A stretch of 64,000 nucleotides of DNA from Cristatella mucedo. Its lineage: Eukaryota; Bryozoa; Phylactolaemata; Cristatellidae. Both the position numbers and the translations under genes were made by a program. Shown here piece by piece: positions 11,976-39,677 of this stretch. The stretch's first letter is position 1, and every line of letters begins with the position of its first letter. The notes beneath the pieces were generated by a model. The model saw only the letters and a list, made by a program, of their open reading frames with translations, searched no databases and was not told the DNA's origin. The stretch spans positions 4,169,501 to 4,233,500 of the forward strand of contig WPIO01000003.1 in the NCBI GenBank assembly GCA_009760855.2, read 5' to 3'.

Positions 11976-13019
11976 CACATTGCTTTACACATCTCGAGAC
12001 AAATTGCATTGCAACCCCCTTCAAAACAAGAAGCCAGAAACTTTACAGAGCACAACAAAAACAAGGAACTCGGACACAAACTTCATTAACAGTAGCAGAA
12101 CCGCCATGGAAGCTCGAACTACGTGGAGGCAATAAAAATAACAATAAATAACAACCAACCTATTTGATTTTGAATGTACATATGTCCCACAAACAGAAAT
12201 GAATGCAGATTCAAAGCAAAAATAAGCGGACTTGTTCTTGGGCTTCACAACAATCCCCAATGCTGTCGCCAGAAGTGACTCGGCTGGTTTAACCTGACAA
12301 GAACAACATCGCATTAGCCGACAGTTGAACGAGCTACAACATAGAGGCCTGACACAGCAAAATGCAGTCCGTCACATTCTACAGCATGGATAACGAGAGC
12401 AAGAACTAGAGCAAGCTAGGCTGGTCCTCAGATGGGAGCACTTCTAACTGCCAGTGGGGCACTGCTCATTGCTGACTCATCGAATACACTTCCCTGCCAA
12501 CGGACATACATACAGTGAGGATCAATTATTCTAGAAAAAATGCAATGAAGATTCAAGTAATTTACAAAAAAACTACATGCAATCAAATATGAAGTACCAA
12601 CGGTGCTACAAGTTGCTGATGAGCAGCAAAAAAGCAGCCAGCACGTCAGGGCAAAAAATCCCCCACCCGTGCCAGTGCCTCGAAGCTATGCAATAACTGC
12701 TCCAATCGATCAACGATGGCACAAGGCAAAAGAATAAAATGACAAAATCAAAAGCAAAAACGAAATACGAGTCGGACAGAAAGAGGAAACAATAATCGGG
12801 AATCCTTGCTTCTCCACTGAGAGGCTAAGGACATCAAGGAAGCAAGTCTTTCTATAGCTGCGAGTTATTTGCTGCTGGTTAAACACCATACAACCCACTG
12901 GCTGCTGCACAATTCTACAAAGCAACCCGGTGCAGCATATAGCTTGTATTAAGCGATAGAAGCTCGCTCAACCTGTACGGGTAGTGACTAAACGAAAGCT
13001 CAAGTTTACATTAATGAAA

Positions 13020-13170
13020 GTGCTAGCTGATTTAACAGCCTCACCTGCATAGAAGAGCCCCAACGGCACTTGCTATGGACAATAAAGGATTGCCTACTGC
13101 AAGGCTCGAACTCACGACCTGGGTCGTGAAGAGCCAGCATCTTACCTCTTGGGCTAAGACCCAGGCGCGA
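13020..13170 (-). repeat. tRNA-derived SINE copy
   Basis: On the minus strand: TCTTAGCCCAAGAGGTAAGA (A box), GGTCGTGAGTTCGAGCC (B box), CAATCCTTTATTGTCC, and GGCTGTTAAATCAGCTAGC at the 3' end. Among the best-preserved copies. Confidence 0.85.
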
Positions 13171-13457
13171 TAAGCCGACAGATGTCACACATTACTGCAC
13201 GTGTTCAGCTGGCTTCGAGTTGCTATTGTCCCGTCTCGGCCTCTCTCACCCACGGTTGCCAAAGGTTCTAGATACAAGTAGTGAAAAAGTTGGACACTAC
13301 TGACCGAAAAGTCTTTATCTACAATACGCTTGAGAGATTACGAGCTCTACAAATCTACCATCCAATTGCAGGAGTCTGCCATATTGGTGGGCCATATTTA
13401 TTGAGCGTATTTCGGCTGCTTAACGATAGGAGGGCATTTGTAAAATAGGTTAAGTTC

Positions 13458-13612
13458 GGCTGATTGAAGAGCCTCGTTTATATAGTGCCAGTTGCCTTAG
13501 CGGCTATCCATCAGTTTGCAGTGGGCAATAAAGGATTCATCCTCTGCTGCAGGACTCGACCCACGGTCTTGTGTGAGCACCCTAGCCCTAGTCTTACCCT
13601 AATAAGCTCACC
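13458..13612 (-). repeat. tRNA-derived SINE copy
   Basis: Minus strand with GGGTCGAGTCCTGCAGCAG (B box region), AATCCTTTATTGCCCACTGC and a GAGGCTCTTCAATCAGCC end. It is about 290 bp from the previous copy in the same orientation. Confidence 0.8.
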
Positions 13613-13669
13613 TAGATAGTATGCAGCATGCAAGTCCCCCTGACGAGATTCAGGGGTCATTTAAGGAAG

Positions 13670-13850
13670 CCAAAACCGCATCTGTTTATCACAGCATTTA
13701 GTGGGTCCTCGTGATTCGTCCTTTTCGTTCTTATGCACATGCACACTGATAATGTGCATGCTGCCGCTAACCGTATTCACATGCTGACACTGTGCATGTC
13801 ACCTCTAACCATGCTAGGCTTGTTGACAATGTTATTACTTATCAGGTGGT
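13670..13850 (+). mobile_element. CR1/L2-type LINE 3'-terminal fragment
   Basis: CATTTAGTGGGTCCTCGTGA, GATAATGTGCATGCTGCCGC and GCATGTCACCTCTAACCATG are the antisense of the block near each minus-strand tail. Confidence 0.65.
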
Positions 13851-14159
13851 ATTGCTTTTCAAGTTTAAGGAAGGGTATACATTATAAACCAAACGAAGAG
13901 AATTATGCTACCGAGTTGTGTTGTGATTACATCTAGGGCATCGTCGATGTGAGTCTGTAGACCGGCACATATACCTAGCTATAAAAAAAGATAGCTGTAA
14001 CTTGCTTGAGTCTGTACTATTGCTATGAGCTAAGTCTAAATTGCTATGTGGGCACTGATGCATAAAGTTACATGTCATCAAATGCCTTTAAACTTAATAA
14101 TAGTCTGCAGTCAGGGACACATGATCCAACCGAAATCAGAAATGAAGTCCTGCAGTGGT

Positions 14160-14490
14160 GTGTGTACAAGCAGAGCTTAACTCACAGTTGAAATTTCACG
14201 TTCATCTGTCAAGTGTTCTTTGAGCTACGGAATTTACATAGCATAAGCTACACTGTAAATGAAGCTACATTAGAGTAACAGGCATGTACCTCAAGAAGCT
14301 GCAAGAATGTAGGTCAATGTAAAAAGTTGAAGTCGGGTCACAAGTCGCATACGATGGGTAAATTGTATTTGTAGATACGGTGCTTCTGCTTTACTTCCGG
14401 GTAATACAAATAGTTTGTTATGCTTTCCCTTAATGTGGAAATTGTCAGAACTTCAGATCCCATTTCTAACATGCTTGTCTTTTGAATAAT
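14160..14490 (+). repeat. Unclassified interspersed repeat, copy 2
   Basis: TGAAATTTCACGTTCATCTG, CTACACTGTAAATGAAGC, GGCATGTACCTCAAGAAGC, ATGTGGAAATTGTCAGAACT and CATTTCTAACATGCTTGTCT occur in the same order in copy 4. Confidence 0.6.
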
Positions 14491-16701
14491 GCACTAAACA
14501 ATTTTTTTGGGATAAGCAGCTATGCATACCAACAGGAATCCCTCAAGGTCACAACGTACTGCCAAAACACCAAGGCCTTTTAATATCTGCACGTAATATC
14601 ACCATGGAAAAGAACCCTGCCTCAGGTTCACCCTGACAGCTTGAGCATTTTGTATGTGTTAAGGTGATCGCTCTTCTACTATAGCAACGCAGCTGTTAAA
14701 TCAGCTAGCCTGTTATTAATTTTTAACTTTTAACGGATGTCTTTATGTTTGCTGGCGCGATAGGATTGGATACAAGTAAGTTTCCTTGCCAAGCTTCTAC
14801 AATAGACATCTTGCCTCCATACACATGTAGCACCTTATATCAGCCTGCAATCGGCATGCAAAACAAGCCAATAGACCTTTCTCTTTAAACTAGGTTTATT
14901 TTCTCAACGAAGCATCCTCAATTTCACTAAGATGCAACCATAATGCAGCAATACAGCCAGCTGTTCATTTAGTTACTAATGCTGTTTATCAAGTTTTTAA
15001 TGCTGCATGAAAGAGGCATCTAATGTGCACCTTTCTTATCTCTGAATAGCAACACTCTACTCATCCATGTTAAAGAGTAAACCAACCCTCCAACCACACA
15101 GGGCAGGTGATGGACACTACTTGCTGTCCAGGAAAACAGCTGCTGCCGGTCGGACAGCCGAGATACGGTACAGTATTACATTACAGCCAGCTATTGCTGT
15201 TTTATCTTATGACTGGAGGGCAAGTTGACTAATGGGATCACGTAATATATAACCTGCATGCCGAGTCGGGTTACAATTTAGAACTACACGAACCAGGAAA
15301 ACAGATTATGCCTAAGACCTTGGTTTGTAACAGATGCAGCTATGGTGTGAGGTGGAGGAGATGCATGCCAACCTACACCAAAGAGGGCTCTAAAGGAAAC
15401 TGCACTCAATGGCTCACTGGCAAGACATCTGTTGGGGGTGGCAAGTGGCACGTAAGCTCGATAGCTTCCGATCGAGACACACCTGGGCATACTAGTGACC
15501 TAACTCAGGTGAGCACACAAACTCGAAAATGCCAGTTGAGCTTTTCTGGGGGACTATACAAATGGTTTTTAATTTATAACGTGAAGTCAGGCCCATATCT
15601 GGCAGCAAAACCTTGCTGCAACTGCGTCCATACAAAAACCACTGACAAGAAATCTGCAAGCCAAACACGTAATTGATGCAACATGCCCACATTTAACAAG
15701 CCAATGCTGCAGAACTACCCCACCCCCTACAAAATGTAGCAGAGGACACCATGTCAGTAGGCATCCTAGCTTTGCTATTGCGGTCCTGCCATTCGATGTC
15801 ACAAGGCATGACAAAAAGGACAACTTAAAAGGCGAGGTCTCTCCCACCATAACATGTAGGATGTAGCAACAGGCAACAGCGCGGGTTAACATGACGTTTC
15901 TCACGGTGAGGTGGTTGCTTGTGCACCCGGTTGCTGAGCTGCTCTTACACTGGCATGTGCAAATAGAGGATGCCGTGTCACCCAACATCGATGGTCAAGG
16001 GGAATCCCATGTGCAGTTTTGAATAACGGTATGCAGAGCGAATTCTGAATAAGTATTTGGACTTAGCAAGTATGGAAAAGAATTGCCATTAGTCGTAAAA
16101 CGCAGCCAAGCTACTGACCATTTCACTTAGTCATCGGTAACAGTCAACGCGCAAGAGTATCTGTCGACGCTGTTTTGGGGGTCAGTAGCAGCTACGAGCG
16201 AGCGAATAATTAAGAAGGCTGCTGCACGCTGCCAATATGGTGGATAGGAAATGGGCACGGATACGTTACTGAATCTCCAGTGCCAAGGACTGTGCATCTA
16301 CACATGTACCGAGCGAAAAAAATTCACGAAGCCTGAGCGCAAGCTCCAAACACTAACTTGAAACGAATCAAATCGCGCAGGCGATGAGGCTATCCTTTCC
16401 AGCAAAGCACGCGGTACTCAGCGCTAACTTGACCGCCCAACGAACGAAAGCACGACTTGCAAATGGGATCGCGTGGAGCCGCGGCGACGAACGACAAATA
16501 TCCGGCGAACGCGGAACAAAGAGTAACAAACAGCGGTCGACCTAAACTTTCAAAGCAGCTGGGAATGTACGCCATCTGCAGCGAAGGCTTGACGAAAGGC
16601 ATGATATGAAATGGTCACTGCCAGGGGCACCCATCTGCATACCAATAGTGCACGCGCGCAGATAACAAGTCTTACGTATTTCGCGGCGATATGAATGAGC
16701 G

Positions 16702-16793
16702 ATTGGTTGGGTATCGCCAACAAGTTTCAGCAACCTATCGCTGCGAATGATCTTCTAAAGCTTGGCCTCCATTGGGCGAGCGGTCTGTCCAAT
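16702..16793. promoter_or_regulatory. Cluster of three CCAAT/ATTGG boxes
   Basis: ATTGG at 16702-16706, ATTGG at 16771-16775 and CCAAT at 16789-16793. These are pentamers bound by NF-Y, here beside the gene for one of its own subunits. A palindromic CCAATTGG follows at 16924-16931. Confidence 0.5.
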
Positions 16794-16848
16794 TACACTG
16801 GGCTCGCAGAATGGTGGCCACGACCCCGGAGTGTACCGGAGGTAGTTT

Positions 16849-16855
16849 TATAAAA
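16849..16855 (+). promoter_or_regulatory. TATA-like element
   Basis: TATAAAA about 133 bp upstream of the SERGEF-like start codon. It is compatible with a plus-strand core promoter but also common by chance in AT-rich sequence. Confidence 0.25.
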
Positions 16856-16959
16856 ACGATTGTCAGTGTTTGGTGCACCTTAAAATTTAAAATTCACAAA
16901 TTTTAATTTATTTATGAGATATTCCAATTGGAATATATGCTCCCATCGGAGTTACGTTT

Positions 16960-16969
16960 GTCACGTGAC
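16960..16969. promoter_or_regulatory. E-box palindrome GTCACGTGAC
   Basis: A perfect 10-bp GTCACGTGAC palindrome lies 18 bases upstream of the SERGEF-like ATG. This is the optimal site of USF/MITF/TFE-type bHLH-Zip factors and the core of the vertebrate CLEAR lysosomal element. Function is inferred. Confidence 0.45.
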
Positions 16970-16987
16970 ACCATTCTCGATAGATCG

Positions 16988-33516
<16,529 letters not shown>

Positions 33517-33769
33517 TGAAACCGTGTGACAGCAGCAATACCTTGCATGTTCATTTATAGACTTAAGCATTTCAAGCTTTCTTCGTGTTGTGTGTAAATG
33601 CTAGCCTTTAAGCTTTTTCGGCGTTGCCTGTGTGCTCCAGCATCTGCGGTTAGGCGATCATCATCTCAGTTAACAAGAAAGGAACACGAAAACGGGCATC
33701 GGCAATCTCTTCGCAAACATCCTCAAAGACTCCTCTTCAGCCGTAGGGTTAGGATAGGGCACACATTAC

Positions 33770-33874
33770 CAAGCGTTTGCTTGTTGCAGCACCACAAGCC
33801 AGGAAATAAGGAAGCGAGATTTCACAAAGCGATTAGTTGAGACCAGAAGTGGCCGCTGCTCTGCCATCGCCTAG
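33770..33874 (-). CDS. Possible small minus-strand start exon (unrecognised)
   Basis: Read on the minus strand: acceptor-like ATTATCGCAG, seven bases, ATG at 33867-33865, then MAEQRPLLVSTNRFVKSRFL and ISWLVVLQQANA, ending at donor-like GTAATG before an in-frame TAA. The basic stretch followed by a hydrophobic run is like the N-terminus of a multi-pass membrane protein. No downstream exon was found, and it would have to overlap the SERGEF-like locus, so it may be chance. Confidence 0.2.
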
Positions 33875-33907
33875 CTGCGATAATTTGGTGGAGAACAGGT
33901 AAGAGGC

Positions 33908-34062
33908 CGTCATTGCCCAGCAGGTAAAATGCTCGTTCTTCACATCCGAGGTCGTGGGTTTAAATCCTGCTGTGGGAGATCCTTTATTGCCAACTGCAAG
34001 AGGTGGTAATAGTCTCTAAGGCTCTTCTTCGGCTATGCAAATGAGGCTGTTAAATCAGGTAA
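33908..34062 (+). repeat. tRNA-derived SINE copy
   Basis: GCCCAGCAGGTAAAATGCTC (A box region), GGTCGTGGGTTTAAATCC (B box region), GATCCTTTATTGCCAACTGC, and GAGGCTGTTAAATCAGG. Confidence 0.85.
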
Positions 34063-36224
34063 TATTTTTTATTCATTTCTTTGTAAAAGGTCAGTTTAAA
34101 TGTGCCGCAGCGATGGCGAAGCAATGCACTTCAGGGAAGGACGACCGCTAAGAGGCCCACGACAGCCTTTCCTCTGAGCTTCGCTGCAAGCTGTTTCTCC
34201 CATGCCACTGCTGAAATGCACAGAAATGGCTGCATAAAAACCGTGGCCTGACGGACAGCGACCAGCCGAAACCTGGTTGTTGCAGTTTCCAGTCGCCCCA
34301 ACCTTTAGCTAACTAGGGCAGACCAACCCGACTGGCCGACTCGTAAAGGCTGCTAAACGCTGTGTCAAGCAAGCTGCCGACAAGGTGCAACTTGGGGATC
34401 TCCAATACTTGCCATGCCGTTCGTTCGATGAGCTTGCGACACACTTCACAGTTGATTTGCGAAGACCGGCAGCCGGTGGTTGCCAGGCGCTAGTTGGAAG
34501 AGCAATCGAGGGAGAATGAGAGCAATTTCTCAATACGGAGAAGCAGTGCTGCTCCACACTCGCGGTTCTGCTGCCTCTCGAGCGGTCCCACTGAGGCATA
34601 CTAGGACACGTGCTACTCGTCCCGTGTAGATTGGCTTCTTAGTTCGTCGTTCTGGTTGAGTGCTGGCTCATGCATCGGGTGTAGATGACGAAAGCAGGGA
34701 GCTCGTGTAATGGCCAGCCAACATGCCGGGTGACCGTTTTAGATATGTGCGTTAAACAAGCTCTCGTTATGCGGCCCGGAATCAACCAAGCTCGATGCAT
34801 GCAAACGAATGCAAGCTGGGGCTCCTAGCCTAGTCTGCAGCACAGAGCCTACGCTGCTTCAAGATTTTCTGTTCACACTGTTCGTTGGAATTGTGTGTGT
34901 GCCTGTGTGCTCTCGCTCGTCATCAAGTGCATTTCATATAGACCCTCTTTCCATCTCAATCGTGGGCACTTGACTGCACGAATCTGCATTGGTACGCACA
35001 TGCATGTCATCTATTGTTCATTAGATAAGGAAATTGCACTCAATTTCGTAACAAATTCGTCTCGGATCATAACTCGAACAATGTCTTTGGCTGCTGGTAA
35101 CAGTAAATTCTCAGCAATGATGTGAGCTTTCATGGCTCTGGCGATTCAATGTGCCGTTAAATATGAAGCTTCGGCCGGTACTACGTTTTCTGTATGCTAC
35201 TTGCAGAGACTGGCATGACCAGGCAGTCATGAGCAGTGTTGAGCATGCCACCGTTTATCAGGGGCTTTCAAAGATTCCCTGTGTGTGCACAGCTTTTGAA
35301 GTACATTTACTATTACTTATCCTGGTATCATAAACGTGCCTAGTGGTACAATCATGGATCTAGGAGGCCGGAGGAGATGGATGGAAGTGGATGGGAAGCT
35401 CCTGGGGGATCCCTCGTGCACTGTCGTTCACGACTCTAGTGAATAGGTGGTAACTCAAGCAGCCGGTCAATTGTCCCTAGCAGTCCACATGCTAGGGTCT
35501 ACGTCTGAAATTCCATAGTGCTCCAAACTTAAAAACTAGTGCTTACTCGACACCACATCGGCAATTTGGCAATCTCTATCTCTCGGCTATAGACAAGAGG
35601 CGAATTTTCGGCGGCCTTTCAAGCTGCTTTAAACTGTCACATTGTCAACTAATGACCGCTTCTCTTATATGAATTAGCTTTCGTTAAAAATTAAAGTTCA
35701 ACCGATATCTCTGAGGGGTACTAGGGCAAGTTTGTGAATGAATCAGCAGCAACGCGATCAGTTTTTCGTGTCCGTAGTTGTGTAGCGTTCGAAGCCAGCG
35801 TTGTTCATTTCTGGAGCTGTCGCTGGGCGTGCCGTAATAAGCCAACATATAAATTACGCTATTGCAGTCATCTTCGAGCCTCCAGACATGGCTCTTCAGT
35901 AGTAGAAGAACCGGCCGAAGTAAATGCTCAATCAACTGAAAAAAATTCTTTGCTGCCTATGATGCTACCTATGCTTTCAGAAGGGTTCAGTGCTACCGAA
36001 ACTCAGTTGTGTATAGTGATGCTTGTGGCTAAGATAACTCCTAATTTAATTGCAATAACTAGAAGAAACGTCGCAATTCTCTCTTAGCATGCTGCCAAAA
36101 TAAACCCGCAAGATGAGTAGATTGGCTTATGCCAGGACTTAAGAATATTGATCAGTCTAAGCAATTGTCTATGTTTCCCCTAGGAAAGACTATACATCGA
36201 GGAAAGCTTCTGCATTCTAATGCT

Positions 36225-37960
36225 ATGTAATAATTATAAATTTAGATAATACCCTCAGAGAACTTAATCTCTTACTAGGTACTTTAAATATGCTGTAAAA
36301 GAAGAATCATTACATGGTTAGTGGTAGCATACCTAATGTCAACAAGCATAACTTGGTTAGAGGTGACATGCACAGAGTCAGCATGCAAATATGCTTAGTG
36401 GCCGCGTGCACGGTGTCAGCACACATAAGCACACAAAGATCGAATCACAGGGACCCAATAAATGCTACGATACATAGGTGCATTTTAGCTACTTTTTAAA
36501 TTTCAAGTCTGGATATCGTTACATCAGGCGGTAGTTAGTTCCTGGCTTTGGGAGCAGACGAACTAAAGGCATGGTCTCCAAAGGATTTGAGGTTCGACGA
36601 GGTGTAGCTAAACGATTTGATTCAGAAAAGCATGTGGTACGATGTTTAGCCTGCTGGGGAGTACTTCTGATTGGTAGGCTAGAGCTAGAGAATAAAGGGG
36701 CCTAAAAGTAAGTGACGAAACGTTGAAGTCGATGCCATGCTGTATTGGGTGCCAGTGCAGGTCGGCGAGAAATGGTGTGATGTGGCAACTGTGACACGAT
36801 AGCTAAGCCTAGCTGCAGAGTCTTGCACCAAAACTGTAAGCGTCTGATTGTTTAGGCCGGTAGACCGTCAAGCAGTGAGTTTCAAAAGTCGATACGGATG
36901 TTACAAATGCAAGAACCAATTTGGATGGATTATCCCTGTGTAAGCAAGCCCAAACTATAGCAATGTTATGTAGCTGAAAGTAGGCAGACTTGACTGGGAA
37001 GCTGATGTGGTCATATAGTTCAAGGTCAATTTGAAACAGGACACTTGAATTTCGTGCAGACGCAACAGGAGATATTCTGGCAGAACCGATTTAGTTGAGC
37101 TTTCTAATTTCGGAGTCACACCAGGTTTGTCCATAACCATTAAGATGGTTTTATTGTCATGTAATCTGAAAAATGTTGTTGCCGTCCATGTGCTGATGTA
37201 AGCAATACATGCAGCAAATGAGTTGAGAGAGTTCGTAGAGCTGGAGGGTTAGCAGAGATCAAAGCAAAGGTAACACCGCGTGAAAGCCTAGATTTTACTT
37301 TGAGATCACGTCGGCAAGAGTGAGAGTATATCCTGTGAAGAGAAGCGGACCAAACACAGAGCTCTGAGGTAACCATAAATCCGGGGTTCCTCGGACGACC
37401 TTTTTTATGTATGCATCAATACTCCGGAGTCTTCCACTGAGATTGGACTTGTATCATTTTAGTGTATTACCATTGATGCCCAGGCGAGAAGAGAGGCGCT
37501 CGTGAAGGACTTGGCGATCAATAGTATCAAACGCTGCCGAAAGATCAAATGCCGAAATGCCAAACAAGCAGAGAGACTTTACCCAAGTCTGCATTTCTGA
37601 AAAGGTCGTTAGAAACCCTAAGCACTGCTGACTCTGTGGGGGGATTAGATCTAAAATCAGACTGAAACTTGCTAGCTAGGTTTGAAGTTTCAACGTAAGA
37701 AAGCGTTCAGCCCGGCTGCCAAAACTCGTGCCAGTGTCTTTAAAAGGAATGGAAGGAGGCTGGGCGGAGCTGCTCGTTCTCTCGGTCTAGTAATGCTTTC
37801 TTAGAGGTTTGACTACAGCTTTTTAGAAAGGGACAGGGACACGTTCTGGGACTAAGAACATTTATTATGTTATCTATGCATGGCAGCACCGGATCTATGC
37901 ATTGTAGAAGTAGGAAAGTGGGTGTAGGGTCTCGTGAACTAGGAGTCTTCTTTAAAGGGA
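36225..37960 (-). mobile_element. Longest LINE copy in the window (RT and 3' end)
   Basis: The minus strand has AFDLSAAFDTIDRQVLHERL (RT block with LDLSAAFDTIDH), LGINGNTLK, PQSSVFGPLLFTGYTLTLAD, then a disrupted catalytic YADD region, the C-terminus and the 3' end at about 36230. Several frameshifts. Confidence 0.85.
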
Positions 37961-38294
37961 GATGAATTTTAGGGTGCTAGCATCTCAGACTCAAGGATGT
38001 TTGGCACTGCTTACATACTTTAAAAAAAATATATGAGAAGCCAGGCTGCGCTTATTGCCTTCTTTAAAAGTTCTCAGTAGTGACGTCATATTGTCACTAC
38101 TTATTGGACTAAGACTTAAGGGTGCACCGTTAATAGCTTTAGCACAGACTTTCCCACTCACCGAGCAGGTGAGTGGCCAGCGCATCTGCTTGGCATGCAC
38201 GCACATGATCCATGCCACGAGCAGTACTGGGGCATCGCATTTTTTTTAGGGGCGACTTAAAGTGAGTAGGACATCTGACCAAACAGATTATTAC

Positions 38295-38475
38295 AATAAT
38301 AATAATAATACACCTGATATAGCGCCCTCAGAAAACTCAATATCTCTCGAGGCACTTAAAATTTGCTGCAAAGGAAGCACGATCGAATTGTTAAGAGGTA
38401 GTATGCTGAATAAACAACAAGAATAACATGGTTAGGGATGACGTGCACAGGGTCAGCATGCAAGATTGCAAGCTC
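38295..38475 (-). mobile_element. CR1/L2-type LINE 3'-terminal fragment with (TAA)n
   Basis: ACAATAATAATAATAATACA, GCGCCCTCAGAAAACTCAAT and GCTGCAAAGGAAGCACGATC, cut after GGGTCAGCATGCAAG. Confidence 0.8.
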
Positions 38476-39536
38476 TGCGACCGAAGGTTCTTCCCAAAAG
38501 CCCATTAACGATATTGTCAAGTGCAGTTCACTGTTTCGGTGGAAATTATAAAAAAACTGAAATTTATACTTTCCGCTGTTATGATAAGTTGATTTGAGTT
38601 TCTCTGCCGTACAGTGAATTTAAAACCTTCACATCTATGTTTCTTCAGTGTATTACTCCGGTATGGAAAGTTGTTTCCTTTAAAGCATCTAACGGCCAGA
38701 AGCCTAAGTGGTTATTTTTTCAAGGTAAATTTTTATTCAACATTACAATTGTTAAGAGGTTTAATGTTTGTCTTACCGGAAATTTCTTGATACGATCACG
38801 TAAAACACTTGCGAAAGTACCTGAACTCGGCCATGGCTCCGCGATGAACGTGACAATGGATTAATTTGATAAGCCAAATTTACACCAGCCTCGAATATCG
38901 CTTAATATTCCGAGAATGTTTGTCTTCACGCACATATAAGGCCACTTTAGCTTGGATTTTAGTTATTCGATTAGGAAGGTTTTGTAAATTTGTGGGTGCA
39001 CCCAATTTGTCTATCTGGACGCGAATGCATGATGTTCCTCAAATATAAATAAGCACAGAGAAAATTTATTGGTGTGACGTAAGAAATTTTGGAAAACCAT
39101 CTCGAGCAAATATGAATAAGACTACTGTTGGCCGTGAAGTCCTCAGAATATTCTCCATTCGGACAGGCCCGCCGATACTAAACCTCGCTCCCAAAGCTGG
39201 AGCCTGATGATAAAACGATAGCACAAGTAAATTTGATTTTTGGAAAATATCATGGAAAGCTTGCTAACCTTCGGCTATAGCCGAGATACGCCTGCTTCAA
39301 ACCCTTAAGTTTGTCTACTGGTAATTAAGTCCACATCCGGCAGTTTACCTGCTACTGATGACCTATCAGCTTTATAGCAGATTTGTCGTAGAGTGCAGAT
39401 TTTCCCAAGGTCATGATTAATATTTTTATAAAATAAAAAGCTACGTATGAATCTTCAGCCTATATTTTTGATCTAGGCTGAGCCGAGACGCAGCCGTAAG
39501 ATAAAGTCGAACACTACTTCACGACCTTCACCGATA

Positions 39537-39549
39537 CCAACATGGCGGC
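39537..39549 (+). promoter_or_regulatory. YY1-like element CCAACATGGCGGC
   Basis: It is close to the YY1 consensus (AAnATGGCGGC), which often sits just downstream of TATA-less starts, and lies about 55-65 bp upstream of the NUP153-like start codon. Its ATG (39542) also opens a 13-codon upstream ORF ending at TAG 39581-39583. Confidence 0.4.
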
Positions 39550-39602
39550 GCTCTGTAGTTACCTGCACTATTCCAGGTTTTAGCGCGCAGTCGACGACAA
39601 GG

Positions 39603-39677
39603 ATGACGATGGCGTCTAATAGTGGTCGGCTGTCTGCAGCTGCGAAAAAATCTCGCCCTTATAGTATGCAGGCACCG
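39603..39677 (+). CDS. NUP153: NUP153-like exon 1 (start)
   Basis: ATG at 39603 with a second in-frame ATG at 39609 (MTMASNSGRLSAAAKKSRPY then SMQAP), donor GTAGGT, phase 0. MASNSG recalls the MASGAG start of vertebrate NUP153. The frame stays open upstream of the ATG, so a longer N-terminus from an earlier exon is not excluded. Confidence 0.7.

Larger units (their letters stand above)
9540..16380. other. Probable 5'UTR intron(s) of NF-YA
   Basis: About 6.8 kb between the NF-YA start exon and the probable promoter. It contains SINE copies at 11808-11975, 13020-13170 and 13458-13612, a LINE 3' end at 13670-13850 and an unclassified repeat at 14160-14490. Minus-strand open frames of 160 codons (9664-10146) and 133 codons (15587-15988), and a plus-strand frame of 122 codons (15308-15676), resemble no protein I know. 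The non-coding first exon cannot be placed with confidence. Confidence 0.5.
33517..39536. other. Intergenic region between SERGEF-like and NUP153-like genes
   Basis: About 6 kb. It contains a SINE (33908-34062), a GC-richer stretch with no recognised gene (about 34080-34850), a long degraded LINE copy (36225-37960) and a short LINE 3' end with (TAA)n (38295-38475). The parts at 34.9-36.2 kb and 38.5-39.5 kb show nothing I can name. Confidence 0.7.

Noticed and set aside
15308-15988. Opposite-strand frames of 122 and 133 codons
   Set aside because: No motif, no splice-supported partner and mutually overlapping on both strands; most likely chance.
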